Below are positions 45,876 through 58,507 of a stretch of DNA of 64,000 bases, piece by piece; position 1 is the first letter of the stretch, and each line of letters begins with the position of its first letter. The translations under genes and the position numbers were made by a program. The stretch comes from Kalaharituber pfeilii (taxonomy: Eukaryota > Ascomycota > Pezizomycetes > Pezizales > Pezizaceae): the NCBI GenBank assembly GCA_015179045.1, contig WHUZ01000003.1, positions 1,116,001-1,180,000 on the forward strand. The letters are read 5' to 3'. A model generated the notes under the pieces. It was not told the DNA's origin. It worked only from the letters and a program-made list of their open reading frames with translations, and ran no database searches.

Positions 45876-48800
45876 TCACTGTTTGCCCTCTTCCGTTTCA
45901 CCTGGATGACCCTGCGGGGCTGATGGTGGTGGAATAGGGGGTTGCTGATTGGCTGGTTGCACATGTGGCCCTACTGGCGTGCCACCAGGATGCTGTTGCT
46001 GTTGAGCAGCCCCATAGGCCACTGGTCCGTTACCACGACCATTGGGTGGATAATGATGTGGCTGATGATGGTTACCGTAGTGATGAGGCGGATAAGCGCT
46101 GCCCCGCATCATATTTCCCACTGCATTCACGTCAGAATATCCTCCTGTCCCATGAGCTTGAATGACAGTGCCATGGTGTGGCCCTCCTCCTGTAGTTTGC
46201 GCCATCCCATAGACACCACTCTCTACTTGATTTCCTACCGCTCCACTGCCACTACCGCCATAACCAGGGCTTGAGCCTGGATTGAACGTCTGACTCCGCT
46301 GGAGATCAAAGGAAGACACCGGGCCGGGAGGCGTCAGATAGCCATGAGCTGCAGAGGTAGCGGCGGTAGAAGTGGGTGGAGTATGGTGAGATAGAGGAGC
46401 GTTAGGTGAATGGGGATGTGTGCCAGAGAGGGGAGGGGGAGTTTGAGAAGAAGCAGTACCACGGCTAAAACGACGAACAGGGACAATGGGAGAACGCTGG
46501 GGAACCCAATTTTGGTGTAACTCACTTTGTTGTTGAGCTCCTCCAGCTCCATACATTCCAGCTTGTTGAGGTGCCATACCCATTGCCATCATTTGAGGTG
46601 GTGGGGGTGGCTGTCCTTGGCTTGAATTTTGATGCATCATCATCGGTGCAGGCCGTGGGCTTGGATAACCAGTGGATGGCGGCGCTGGAGGAGGAGGCCC
46701 ATTTTGACCAGGGAAAGCATGCATCTGTTGAGGTGAGTAAACAGGAACTTGAACAAAAGGCGCCATATAGGGGACATGTGGTTGCGTTGGAACCATAACG
46801 GGATTTCCTGGATTTCCGTTTGTAGCTGGCTGTACAAAGTACCCTCTGTGTACACCATATCCGAACTGTGGTGCTCCCGGAGCCCCTGGGACATAAGGTT
46901 GCATGTGGCCATGCTGGGCCGCATACATTGCAGAAAGCTGTGCATGATGAGTAGATGGTGAACCAAATGCAACAGTTGCATTTGGCAAATGTGGTGAAGG
47001 CATGACTGATGGGGGAGATGAAAGATGATGCCTCATGTGTTGATCTTGATCGAAATGTGGAGGGGGGACGCCAAGATGTTGCTGGGGATGTGGATGGTGA
47101 GGCTGGTGAGGATGGGGAATGTGTGGTGGAGGCCCATGAGCAGGGTGCGGTATATGTGGAGGTATTGGCTGATGAGGCGGTTGATGTGGGTGCATATGAG
47201 GCGGCTGAGGAGAGTTGATTGAGTTTCCAATTCCAAATTCTGGCTTGTCGAACAATTGATCATACTTTTTCTCCTTATTTTCGTCCTTTACTGGCCAGGT
47301 GGGGAAGGTATTAAATGGCCTATCGATAACAATCTTGCCGTCTTTGGCCTTAAGCCCTTTCAGAGGAGGACTGGCAGTTTGTGTTCCGGTTGCAGCTGTT
47401 TCCTTCATGCGTTTGAATGGATTGAAGTACACACTAACGGTTGCCCTTTCTTCTTTACTAGTCTTGAGTTTTTTATTTTCGAAGAATGCAGACGGGCTGG
47501 CAGCTCTTGATGCATTGGCATGCCCAACAGAAGCAGTAGGACTTGGTGTTGAGGCAGCAGCGCTACCAAAGCTTGGGGTAAATGTAGAAGCAGTTGGGTT
47601 TGGCTTGAACTCCATAGCACGGGCGTTCATTTTCATTAACGAGGCTGAGGGCGCAGGATAGGCCTTAGGAGCGAGGCTAGTCGCATTTTCTGGTATTGGC
47701 AGAGGGGTACGATTAACTGGATGACCAGCATGATGTGCACCCCTAGCCGCTAAAAGGCGTTGGCCAAGTTGTTGTTGCTGTGGCATATTTGAATACCGTC
47801 CAGCGCCCATTGCCTTGTCCCGAGCGAAGGATTGATGAGAAATGAAGCCCCCAGATTTATGAGCTTGTTTATAACCGTGCTTGTCAAAGTGTGTAGTTTG
47901 AGCAGAAGCGGTCGAAGGGGCGGCAGTGGCTGCAGTTGCTGGTTGATTTGCTGTCGAAGGAGTAGTAGTAGTAGTAGTAGCAGCAGTAGTAGTAGCAGTA
48001 GTAATAGTAGTAGTAGTCGTAGCAGAAGCAGAAGTTGCGACAGTAGTAGCATTAGCGGTATTCTTTGGTGGAGCATTGAGAGCGGCTAATCTCGCTTTTT
48101 CTACTATTTCTGCCTGTTTAGCTTTATCCTTTGCAAGTATAGGGACCAGGTCAGTAGGGACAGGTGTGTGAAGTTTGAACTCTCTTGAGAATTTCAAAAG
48201 GTCTTGAATCTTAACGTCCTTGTCTTTCCGAATCAGTTCACGCTTCTTCTCTTCAACTCGTTCCTTTTCCGCATGAACAAACTGCTTGAATGTGCTGGAG
48301 ACCTGCTGTTCAATCTGAGGGGCAGTAATCTTCGTATTAGCAATTGCGCTGCTGACTGCAGCTACCTTTTTGGCTACAGTTTCTGGTAGTGCTGGTTTTT
48401 CCCTCGGTTTTGGCTGCTCTTCCGTTGCCTGCGTCAGCTTCACTTGAGGCACTACTGGCTTGGCCTGCTGAGGCTGCTGTTGTTGCTTTTGGGGCTGGAG
48501 CTGAGGTTGCTGCAGAGGTTGCTGTTGAGGTTGCTGTTGCTGAACTGGCAGTTGCTGTTGCTGGGTTTGTTGTTGCTGCTTTTGCTGCTGTAACGTCTCT
48601 GGACGAGCCAATGCAGACGCAATGATAGCAGGATCATGAGGTGCACCAGGTACAGTAGGATGCCCAGTGGGCGCCCTTTTAGCAGGTGGGGTATACTTGC
48701 CAGGGCCGGAAGACTGTAGTGGAGGGAAATTGACCTGGCTGGGTTGTGCGTGTGGCACCCGTTGGACCCCACTATACCTATTTTATAGTCTCAGCACAAA

Positions 48801-50145
48801 CTTTATTCAGTTTCAGAAAGAGAGTTTACTTGTCCTCCTCGTCCATTCCACTATCATCAACCCACGCAGCACCACGCTCTTCAGCAATGTGGGCATTCTT
48901 GGCCGTCTGTCCTTCAATCTCTTTGGCAATTCTTGCTGCCTGCGCCTCTCTTTGCGGATATAGTGGATGACTCTTGTCCAGCTTAGTTGTATACAAATTC
49001 TCATCGAAACTAGACTTCAGACCAAAAAGTCGTTCATTTTCTGCAAATTGATCCCATGCTCCAGTGGTAGGTGTGCTTTCTTCAAGTCCCACAGTAGCAC
49101 TGGCTAAGTCATCAAGGGTAGGCTCCCATCTGTGGAGCTCCCTTTCTCTGGTTGGTCCTGAACCCCCAGATATATCCGTATCTGTTCTGAAGCCAGATGA
49201 TGGGATACCTGAATAACAGATTAGATGGGCGGACTATAAGCACAAGAGGCACGAACGCACCATTTTGAGCGTGCTTTGCTGTATCTGGGTCTCCAAGAGT
49301 AACCTTTTCTGCGTAAATCTCGACCACGTCTTGCGCCTGGAAAATGACAGCTTTATCCAGTCCACCTCCAATGTAACCATTCTGAGATGTCTCATCCTCT
49401 GCACTTCCGGTAGCAGGCCGAACCTGCTGGACCCATTTCAGCATACATCCCAGGTCGGTTAATCCAGTTGAGACGCCACTTAGAATGCCTGCGAAGCGAG
49501 CTCCAGATTTGAGAGTTATGGTAACAGATTTTCCCTTGATTACAGTTCCTTGGTCAGTCAAATTCATAGCCGTCGGGTAAATTGAGGCTAGAAATCCAAT
49601 CGCCTATATGTCTGCGTCTGCAGATTGAGTTGGTGGAAATGTCTTTGATGACTTACAGCCATACTAGCGAGTAAATACAACGTTCTGTCGTGCATATGCT
49701 TATCTGGTGTATCAGACTCTGTGGGCTTCGCCTTGGCCATTGTTTGGGACCCTGGGGAATTTGTTTGAGAGTTTCCGTTGTGCTGGAATTTTTGTTGTGG
49801 AGGCTGAGGCCACACTTTGTGAGATGAATTCCTTCTATAATGAACGAGTCCTGTTAGTATTTGTGAAGATAGAGATGATTTAGAGTTCGTTGTGCCTCGC
49901 CAAACACTTGAAGGGAATTGTCGTCATGAGACGAGTTTCTAAGCCTAAAAGTATGTTAAGCGAGATAACGAAACTTACCTCTGAGAGCCGCCGTCGATAG
50001 GGGACTGCACAGATCGCCTGCTAGCATTTGCAGCACTAGAATTGCTTGTCGAGGTAGTGGTTTTTAGCTGAGGTCTGCTGCCGCCATTTGAACTCGATGT
50101 TCCAGATGTACCAGTTGGGGATGGGGCTGTGGCAGTTGATGCCAT
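45876..50145 (-). CDS. pbp1: Pbp1, ataxin-2 homologue (Lsm, LsmAD, PAM2)
   Basis: An RNA-granule protein that binds poly(A)-binding protein and modulates polyadenylation, stress granules and TORC1. Five exons (50145-49979, 49834-49657, 49534-49261, 49208-48830, 48777-45876) sum to 1,299 codons in phase. The Lsm domain spans DRTLYLLASMA joined to GKSVTITLKSGARFAGILSG. The 49,657/49,534 join was chosen because it restores this Lsm strand. LsmAD is WDQFAENERLFGLKSSFDEN through TTKLDKSHPLYP. A PAM2-like motif (NARAMEFKPNP) lies in the large last exon. That exon also has Gln-rich, Thr/Ala-rich and strikingly His/Pro-rich (HPHQPPHQPIPPHIPHP) runs, so most of the protein is probably disordered and condensate-prone. 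Confidence 0.92.
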
Positions 50146-50606
50146 GATCTCAAGATGAGTGCAATAGTCGCAACAGGCTCAGCGTTGTTGCTATCAATAG
50201 GATAAGATGAATGTCAGGTTACTGCACACTTTAGAGATGTGCACTGCTTAAAAAGAGTGTATCGCAATATGTGCCCGGTCAATCGATTGCGGTAGGTTAG
50301 AGGATGGGCGGGGGGTACTATGCTCCTATGTGAAGAGAGGCTTAGAAAACGGTTACCTCGAGAAGGTTCAAAATAAGGTATCGTTGGAGATAAACTAAGA
50401 GGCAGGTTGCAAGCCAGGAAATTGAAGAAGGGGATCAGAAGATAGAAAAGCTGTATGGCAATATGGGGAATTAGATCCCGCGTCTTCAGTCGTAGTAGTC
50501 GTATCGTTCAACCTTGATTCAGCGTCAGGTTTCAGCAAGTCGGCAATGAATCGTGAGATGTTCCCAGGTTCGCGAGTAGGGAAAGTGAGACCTGCACTTG
50601 ATAACC

Positions 50607-50720
50607 TTTTTCTTTTTCTTTTTCTTTTTTTTTTCCCTTTTTTCCTTTTTCTTTTTTTTTTATTTTTTATTTTTTTTCCCCCCCTTCCCTCGTTCTTTCT
50701 ATTTTATTTTATTTTTTCTC
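50607..50720. repeat. Polypyrimidine (CTTTTT/T-rich) tract
   Basis: About 110 bases of almost pure T with C on the plus strand, about 0.5 kb upstream of pbp1, so purine-rich in the direction of pbp1 transcription. Confidence 0.75.
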
Positions 50721-51406
50721 CCTTAAACTCTTGCTCTTCCTCCTAACTCCAGTGCTTTCCTCCTCCCCTCGCCCTATACGTATGTCCTTATTGTTTCTTT
50801 CTATCCACTGGTGCACACCTTCTAGCTTAGACACACTCACGCCGCTATCCCTTGCCCGCTCTTCTTGCTCACCTACTCTATTACGTCCCCTCCGTCAGTT
50901 GCACGGTGCGTAAGCTCTGGCTCTTCCACTGCTCCCGCTAAAGCCAGATGTTCTTGTCACTTGGTATGTTCTGGTGGACTACTGCCCCTGTTGTGTGCAG
51001 ACTGGAGTGATAGAGACGTGTTGTCGAAGTTGCACTTGCTCGCTGCAACTGGAGGGTGTTGCCGCAAAAAAAGTGCCGTGCTAGGGAAGGAAGCAGTCAA
51101 GTGCACATTAAGAAGAGTAAGCATAAGAGACGGCAATGTGAATCTACTCGCAGCATGATTTGCCTTCACAATTCGCAGCGACACTACTAGCACTAACACT
51201 TGTACTTGTACTTGTACTTGCGGGTATGATACTCTCCCACGAGCAATTATGCAAGAAGAGAACTCGCGGAAGGGCAAGTACGCTAACTGCTCGGCAAGAG
51301 CATGCACTGCTGAGGGTCAGCAGGGGGGGGAATTGAGTTATGTGGTAGTATCGTGGGAAGGTGGGAAGGGGTGAAGGCGGGCCGCGGAGGGTCAGTCTCG
51401 AGCTGT

Positions 51407-51535
51407 GGAGGGCATGGAGGGGAGGGGAGGGGAGGGGCGGGAAGGGCGGGAGGGAGGGGAGGGGCGAGGGGAGGGGAGGGGCGAGGGGCGAGGGCGAGGG
51501 GCGAGGGGCGAGGGCGAGGGGCGAGGGCGAGGCTG
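51407..51535. repeat. GGGGAGGGGCGA minisatellite, quadruplex-prone
   Basis: Repeated GGGGAGGGG and GGGGCGAGGGGCGAGGGCGA units over about 130 bases. Many closely spaced runs of three or four G could form G-quadruplexes. Opposing frames over it are composition artefacts. Confidence 0.85.
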
Positions 51536-53015
51536 GAGGGGAGGGGCGTCCTGACTGCCCGGCTGAATGTTGGCGGGGCGCTGCGAGGCTACAATAGTTT
51601 GCGCAAGGCACCTTGGCCTTAAGGGAGCACGTCTACGGCGGCGGGGACAGGCCTGGCACGTCAGGGCTGTTGTAGGGATACAAAGCGGGGACTAACTACT
51701 ACGTACTCTGCTCCCGTATAGCCTCGTGCGAAGGCGCAGGTACTGCTCTCATACCCAGTTCAGAGATGCAGGCACGGTACAGTATCTACTTACGAAAGGT
51801 TAAGCTGCCGGTGCTCACTGAGCCGGCCCTGACGTTCCGAATGTCAGCAACATAATTCAAATCGATATATCTCCAGCATCCCCTGGTCAGACACCCTTTC
51901 CCTGGGCGGCTCTCTTGACGCAAGTTGTTACACTTATAGGCATTACTCGCTCTCAGGATTGAGCTGTGAGTAGAATGCCGCATTGCGCAGTAAGTACGTC
52001 TAACGTACAAGTACTTCATATAACTAAGTACTCGGTATCAAGGGTCAGTCTTCAGAAGCGCAAAAAGTTGCATACAATGTGACAGGGTAGTTGCTAGGAT
52101 AGAGTCTACTTGTTTGTTATGTAATCCTACACGCTTAATGTTTGTTTCAACCAACCACTCGTCACAGTCTCGAATCACCTGTTGAAGCCTCATACAACAG
52201 CAAAATGAAATTCCGAAGCTCGGCACGCAAAGATTTCGGTCATGAAATGCACAATTGAGAAACTACTTGCATTGAGCACATCTGAATTAGTACTTTACAT
52301 GATTGAATGCACAGATGAAGTTGAAAAGCTTCAAGAAGAGTGGGATACAATGGTAAAAGAAAGAGTCCTTTCATGAGTTAGATGTTTGCCAGACTGGCTT
52401 TTTTGTTATGGTAGTCAAAGGGAAATATGTATCACTTTATTACCTTGTATGCAGAGAAAAAATACGTGTGTCATATTTTTGTGTGTAAATCCTAGTCTCG
52501 TGCCCAGACGCTGACTGGCGTCTTGTAACTAATATTTTACTGGTGTAAACGCCATACGAGCTTACTAAGCAGAATAGGGTCTGTTCAAGAGACTACTCCG
52601 TATGTAAATCCCATATGCATACAAAAATTCTGAAAGACTTTTTTGCCACACCTACTTCACATTATTTGACACCTGTCGGGTGGCGTACATTTATGCATGC
52701 ATAGTGCTTCTGAGTATTTTTCCCTACCCCCGAGTACTTCTGCGTATGCAATACTCTGCACGTGCCAAGGTGGTGTAGAAGTTTAAATGGTATGATACAA
52801 GGTGCTTGATGTATCATCTTAACCACTCTTGGGCTATGCAACCAAACCACACAACCACAAGTAACTAACCAGACTAACAAGTAACCAGCAATAAGCGGTC
52901 CTGGAACGAGGCTAAACGGTTTCCTCCTCAAGGTCTCTGCAGAATGTTGCAGCTTTTTGAAAGTATCAGTTTGTTTTGTCATATGCAGATCTTCTCCAAA
53001 CAGTTGCTAATTTCC

Positions 53016-53245
53016 ATGAGATATCTAACCTTACTGCTTATAACTTTACAAACCATCGATTCATCACCCTTAGAGGTCTTCAAGGATTCACCAGAAATTC
53101 CCTTTGTTCAACCTATACCAGCCAGGCAAGTTCCCGAGTTCGAATATAGTAGTAATTTTATTTGGCTATCTATACTAACTTGATGCGTTAGGATAGAAAC
53201 ACTGTTGACAATGATAGTGTTGGCAATAATGATTTGAAGACTTGA
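53016..53245 (+). CDS. Possible small secreted protein (two exons)
   Basis: A start at 53,016 gives a signal-peptide-like sequence (MRYLTLLLITLQTIDSSP), then a short acidic/Pro stretch (FKDSPEIPFVQPIPARQ). An intron is suggested by a strong TACTAAC branch site and TTAG acceptor at 53,191. With a GTTCCC donor the second exon adds DRNTVDNDSVGNNDLKT, about 55 residues in all. With the better-looking GC-type donor AG|GCAAGT the tail changes frame. No family is recognised. It could be chance. Confidence 0.3.
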
Positions 53246-53885
53246 ACTCTACTGGTGGGACTAGTCATGCTAAATCTACCTAATGGGCAGATGTCTCGTG
53301 GGTCTGTGCCTCGAAATGAGATAAGTATGGTAGGCCCTAAAAGCTATATTTTGTTAGCAGAGGTGATTGTATCGCCGGATCAAAAGTACGAGAACACAGT
53401 AGTGAGATGGCCAGCATAGGTTTGAATGGGGACTATTAATACAACGTTTGAACGAATTAATGGGAAATCCGAATTAAACTCACCATGATGATGCTAGGAC
53501 TTATGAGAGGACTAGACATAGTACTCATTTTCCAAAACGAAAAAAGGAACTGTTGGGGGAGATCACGCTCTGTAAGGATTTCTCTTCTTTCAAAGTTTTC
53601 ACGGCTGTATAGGTACAATGAGTATCGTCATCCCAAGGCATGACACAAGGCACTCATTCAGCGAAGATGGTCTGGGGACGATGCTACATTCGGCCATTCT
53701 TGAGAAGGTGTGTCTGTGGGCAAAAGCAGGCGGGACTTCATAGAAGATTTAAACCAAGTGATGGAACAACAAAGTATCAACGACGACATCCTGTACGAGG
53801 GATTCGACGCACAATTCACTAGCAAGATGGAAAGTAATCTAACTTCAATTTTATCTCAAGGATTCAATAATGGGTAGTCTCTGGT
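53246..53885. other. Spacer without recognisable gene
   Basis: Short frames only. Confidence 0.4.
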
Positions 53886-54623
53886 CTATCCCCACTTAAC
53901 ACCAAAGTTCGCAAACATCTTCCTCTTGAGAGTTGACTGCAACTCTTCCAAAGACGCAACCATGTCCAATCCCTCAACCCAAACTAATGAATTTTGTCTT
54001 CTTTCACGTATTACTGTACCTGTGTCTTTACCTTTGAGCTTAGCCAGTCTGGGAGACCTAGCTTCCCACATTCGCCTTGCGCCATTCAAGTCATTTTTGT
54101 CAAATCTTGTGCACGAGACCGAATGATCAAGTTTGACATATTGGATAATGCCAAGCCATTCCACTGATGTAATATAGTCCTATATGTTCGCTGTTTTATA
54201 TCAATCGAAATAAGCACTTATGTACTGTACGTCAAGTATCTCTAAATGGTGCGTTGTATTGTACCACTTGAGTTTTCATCCACATACTAACGTTGATGTA
54301 ATGAATGGCTGTCTAGCTCCGATTTAATTTGCAGATTGTTTTGGCCTGGAATAATGCTATAGTCGGCTGTATCATTACAGATCGATCGCGGTAGTCCCAG
54401 TGATAAGGTTAGGAAAGTAGTGGGGTGGAATTAGAAATACAGTGCGATCGATTTCCATGCTGTGTATATTGCAAATGTCATGCCAGACAGAATGAAATTC
54501 ACTTACTGCAGGACATGCATACACAAAACTGGAGTCAGTCTCAGACCTGTAGAGTACTCGACCTTCCACAGGCGTAAGTACTTGTAATTCCACCAATAGC
54601 GGACCCTTGGACTTGAGACCCTA
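53886..54623 (-). CDS. Unidentified gene or gene remnant, two exon-like segments
   Basis: Two minus-strand stretches look coding and are bounded by splice-like signals. The upstream one (about 54,623-54,507) follows an ATTAG acceptor, reads KSKGPLLVELQVLTPVEGRV and ends at a GTAAGT donor. The downstream one (about 54,181-53,886) follows CATATAG, reads SVEWLGIIQYVKLDHSV through basic Arg/Lys-rich sequence and ends KMFANFGVKWG at a stop. The exon between them and the start codon were not found. I do not recognise the family; it may be a decayed gene. Confidence 0.3.
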
Positions 54624-55544
54624 ATTATAATATTAGAACTGCACTGCACTATATGCCACCCTCGGCTCCATTCTTACCAAACTCAAAGTGACAAGCAATC
54701 CTACTACAGTCTGGTTGGCACGGAGTCCACTGCATATCATACTAGTACTATGCTCTGCGGCCAGACATTTTCAAAGCAGTCGGCCATCGGTGTCTCAGCT
54801 TCAGGTAAGAGGATAGCATTCTTTACATGCAAGCACTATGAAGCATTGCTGCCTAGAATCTTCATCTTGCCGTATCTTTACGCAATCGTTGCTTTGGCGT
54901 TCATTCCTCATTTCATACAAGCGTACTATTTCACTTGCTGTGTTTGCTTAAATGCAGCATGTTGCATTTTTTTTATTTTTGCGTATTTCTTCGAGCGGCT
55001 ATGCAACCAGAACCTGCATTGCATTGCAATCAATGCATCGGGAATGCGACAGGGAAGTCTCCAGTTGCTTCTTCCAATTCCTCTCTGTTCTTCAATCGTA
55101 TCCCATGACTGCAACCAAGATACCCATGACCAAGACTCTCAGACGACCTTCATCACACATCCTCTCTTTACGCATCCATGGCCGCGCACACTAAGAGCAA
55201 GTAGTTAGTCACACGCCCAATCGCGCCGTCTAGCTGCCAACGACATCGCCGCAATATCGTTCCGGCCTCTGGTGCCTCCTGGCATCTTTTGTTCAGCTGA
55301 GCTACGGCCAACATAGTCCCAGATTACATCCTCAACGACAAGAAACCGAGTCATTCCCATCCTGCCTTTCTTCCCTTGCTGAGCCAGTGCCGGAGAGCAT
55401 AGGGCCTCTCCCATATACGAAGCTTAGGAAAATAAAGATAGATTCTTTGTTGTGTTCGTACTGTCTAATCCAGTATCTTTTTCTCACTCGGCCTCGAGGA
55501 CTTCGATCTCGAGCTAACTAGATTGAGGGCAAGCGGTCGCAGGT
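54624..55544. other. Upstream region of bud6
   Basis: About 0.9 kb. A 152-codon plus-strand frame (54,750-55,208) is Cys/Phe-rich without a domain and is not called. The segment 55,430-55,544 should contain the bud6 promoter or leader. Confidence 0.4.
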
Positions 55545-58507
55545 ATGAAGGTTATGCAATCCCCAGCACCTCCACCTCCACCATCATCCACACGTGGCTC
55601 TGGCTCTATCCAGCGCCAAACATCATCAAATGCGCATCACTCGGGATCGATGTCGTCATCCCACAACTCGTCTACGGCAAGCAGTAGTTCCCGGCCGTCA
55701 AGGAACCGTGACCGCAATCAAGTAAATGTGTGCTTCAATTTTCTTTACGGCCCAGAGAGTTAGGATTCAACTAACATACCGCACAGCTCTCGACGATTGA
55801 GAAGTCGGTTACACATCTGTTGATTGCGACGAAGCAGCTATTGGAGACATTGACTTCATGGTCCCGTGGAAATGCAACAGAGGCGGAGGTTTCGGATGTT
55901 TACGTACGACTAGGCTCCGAGTTCAATATCGCATGCCGTGCCTTCACTGCTATTGGAGTGGAAACAGCGGACTTGGGAAATGTCCCGGACGCCCTGCGAG
56001 CGATTTTGGAGAGTACCCTCAGTCAGGATGCTAGCCCTGCTAGTCTAGATGTCTACCTTCCCAGAATCAGGGAAATCATCATAAATTTGCTTCATGGCTT
56101 GAAGAAGAAGCAATCAAGGTTGCGCCAAAGGCAAACGGGAGGAACTGGAGAGAGTTCAGGATCTCGATCAAGTGGAGGATCAGGAAGAGTCCAAAGTACA
56201 GACAGTTTGGAGGACCAGATTACTCCTCCACGAACCTCACCAATGCCTGTTACTTCGCCAAATCGAGGCGCTTCTCCTACTACACACCCTCCGTACCCAA
56301 CGAGCAGGACACGTGAACCCAACCCTAGCTCTCAAGCGCATCAGTCTACGATATCTAGTTCATCAACCACGTCTCCAGGTAGTCCAACTCCTGAGATGCA
56401 AGCTTTCCAAGCTGGTATTCCTCCGCAATACTTCGTGCCGCCACCTCCTCCGGAGGAAGATAATCCGCTTATTGCTTTACAGCGAGGAAAGCAGCCTGAA
56501 CGTAGAGCTTCTCGTAGATACTCGGCATTTCACAGCAAGCACAGCGGTGTTCCCGTACCAATGCCACCAATTCAGGCATCGCCTACACCCAGGCATAGAG
56601 AACCACAGGATACTTCAGAAGCTTTGAGAAATAGTCATCCTAGGCGGATGAAGACTACTACGAGAGCTGATGCGTCCCCAATGAGGAAAAACCGCATATC
56701 TGAGGAGCGAGAGACAGACGCAGGCGTGAAATCCCCAGAATTAACTGTAGGGAAAACTGCTGAAAATGCTTCTGAGAGTGATCCTGTACCCCCATCTAAG
56801 GATGCTGGACTAAGAAGACAGCCATCACTGAAGGTTGATACTGTTATTTCACCTTCTGAATTGTCTTCAGAACGACCGAAGTCTGGTGACGAATCGAGAC
56901 CAAAGACGCCCATATCACAGGATGTATCAACATCATCAGATACAGTGCGGCCCGGCACAGGAACAAGTGCAGCAAGCCATTCTAAGGAAATGGTAATATT
57001 TTTACAGATCGGGAGGCAAATAAAGAAGGTGGTTCTATCAGAGGGGGTTGAGGACTTGTCATTAACCTCAATTCGTCTTTTGTTCATTGCCAAATTCAAC
57101 TATAACCCACCAGCGGGAGAAGATTTCCCTGAAATTTATCTACAGGATCCTACCTCTGGAGTACGTTATGAGTTGGAGGATCTCAATGATGTGAAAGATC
57201 GCAGTGTTCTTTGTCTAAATATTGAAGTTTTGGATGAAGTAAAACGGCACATAGACGATGGAATTGGAGGCTTGCGGAAGTTAGTGGAGGGTGTAAAGGG
57301 TATGGTTGATGGGCAGGCTGTGGCCTTGCAGAGGGTTGCAGAACGACAGGAAGATGCTGCCAAAAAAATAGCCGAGCTTTCTGTTGCTCAAACTGCTCCC
57401 CCAACGCCGCCTACAGTACCAACAAGTTCCACAAATACCGTACGAAAAGCGCCTACAACAGATAATGCTTCACAATTAGGAGAGATCCGCGACCTTCGAA
57501 AAGACTTGGCCGTTTTGAGGCAAATATATTCATCATTTGTCTCTGACGTAAACAACTCCATGACAACGATCAAGACAAAGGCAGCTAACATCAAGGCTAC
57601 GTTTGAGAATGCTTCGACACTTGCGACATTAAATTCTGCTCCCGGAAGTGGGCGCGCGTATGTGGAGGAAGGAAAGAAAACTCTAGGCACTGACGCTGAC
57701 AATTTGGTTACTCGTGTTGATGACCTGCAAGATCTCATCGAAGAGCTTCGTAAGGACGTTGTCATGAGGGGCGTAAGACCCCTGCATCGTCAATTAGAAA
57801 ACGTCTCCAAAGACCTAGTTCAAGCAAAGAATGAGGTGCGCAAGATGGCGGAGTACATCAAGCGTGAGAAACCTAAGTGGAAGAAGGTGTGGGAGAAGGA
57901 ACTTGAAGTCGTTTGCGAAGATCAGCAGTTTTTCAACATGCAGGAGGAACTCATTACGGACCTCCAAGATGATCTGGACAAGGCGTCACAAACGTTCGCC
58001 CTAGTTGAGCAGTGCACACAGCAACAATTGAAGACAGCACGAAACACTTCCAAGGGTTTCCAGCCTACCATAGATGAGACGCTCGATGTTGTGGCAATAA
58101 AGGACAACTTACTGAGTGAAGTTCGGGCATTGCAGCCTAACCATGAGAATCGTCTTGAAGCAATTGAGCGTGCGGAGAGGCTCAGGCAAAAAGAGTTGGA
58201 AGGAAGAGTACCCGAATTCAAGAAGGAGTTGGGTAGCTTTGTTGAGCAGGGTAAATTGAGGAAGGCTGGTGGAGTGGAAGAGGCAGAACGGTTGCGAAAG
58301 GCGAGGGACGAACAGATTCTCAAAGAAACTTGGGCTCAAGAGAATGCGAGTGTGAAGGTAGTGAATGGGAATGAGGATGAAAACTCAACTGAGGTTGAGA
58401 ATAATACCAGTGGAGAGCCTGCGCCCGATATGCCTAGTACAACCAAAGCAGTTGACAACTCTAACGAAACACCAGCGGTGATCACTGAAGCTGAGCCAAC
58501 AACATAA
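55545..58507 (+). CDS. bud6: Bud6/Aip3 actin- and formin-binding polarity protein
   Basis: A polarisome component that binds actin and stimulates formin-driven filament nucleation at hyphal tips and septa. Exons 55545-55721 and 55787-58507 give 965 residues. The intron has a CTAAC branch site and GCACAG acceptor. Residues 1-59 are Pro/Ser-rich. From 60, LSTIEKSVTHLLIATKQLLE and LGSEFNIACRAFTAIGV match the conserved N-terminal Bud6 domain. A long Ser/Pro-rich linker follows. The AIP3 domain begins about residue 461 (MVIFLQIGRQIKKVVLSEGV) and continues through FNYNPPAGEDFPEIYLQDP into extended coiled coils and the basic helix region (EYIKREKPKWKKVWEKELE). The C-terminus is acidic. The frame is uninterrupted and typical of filamentous fungi. 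Confidence 0.93.

Larger units (their letters stand above)
50146..53015. other. Upstream region of pbp1 and spacer
   Basis: A polypyrimidine tract (50,607-50,720) and a G-rich minisatellite (51,407-51,535) lie here, along with a (GTACTT)-type short repeat near 51,190-51,215. A 44-codon plus-strand frame at 52,240-52,374 (MKCTIEKLLALSTSELVLYM...) is coding-like but isolated. No supported gene. Confidence 0.4.

Noticed and set aside
46571..48625. Several frames antisense to or out of frame with pbp1
   Set aside because: Shadows of the long repetitive pbp1 exon.
51144..51622. 155-codon minus and 89-codon plus frames
   Set aside because: They follow from the GGGGAGGGG/GGGGCGA repeat; no domain.
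54750..55208. 152-codon plus-strand frame upstream of bud6
   Set aside because: Cys/Phe-rich without domain or splice context; probably non-coding.
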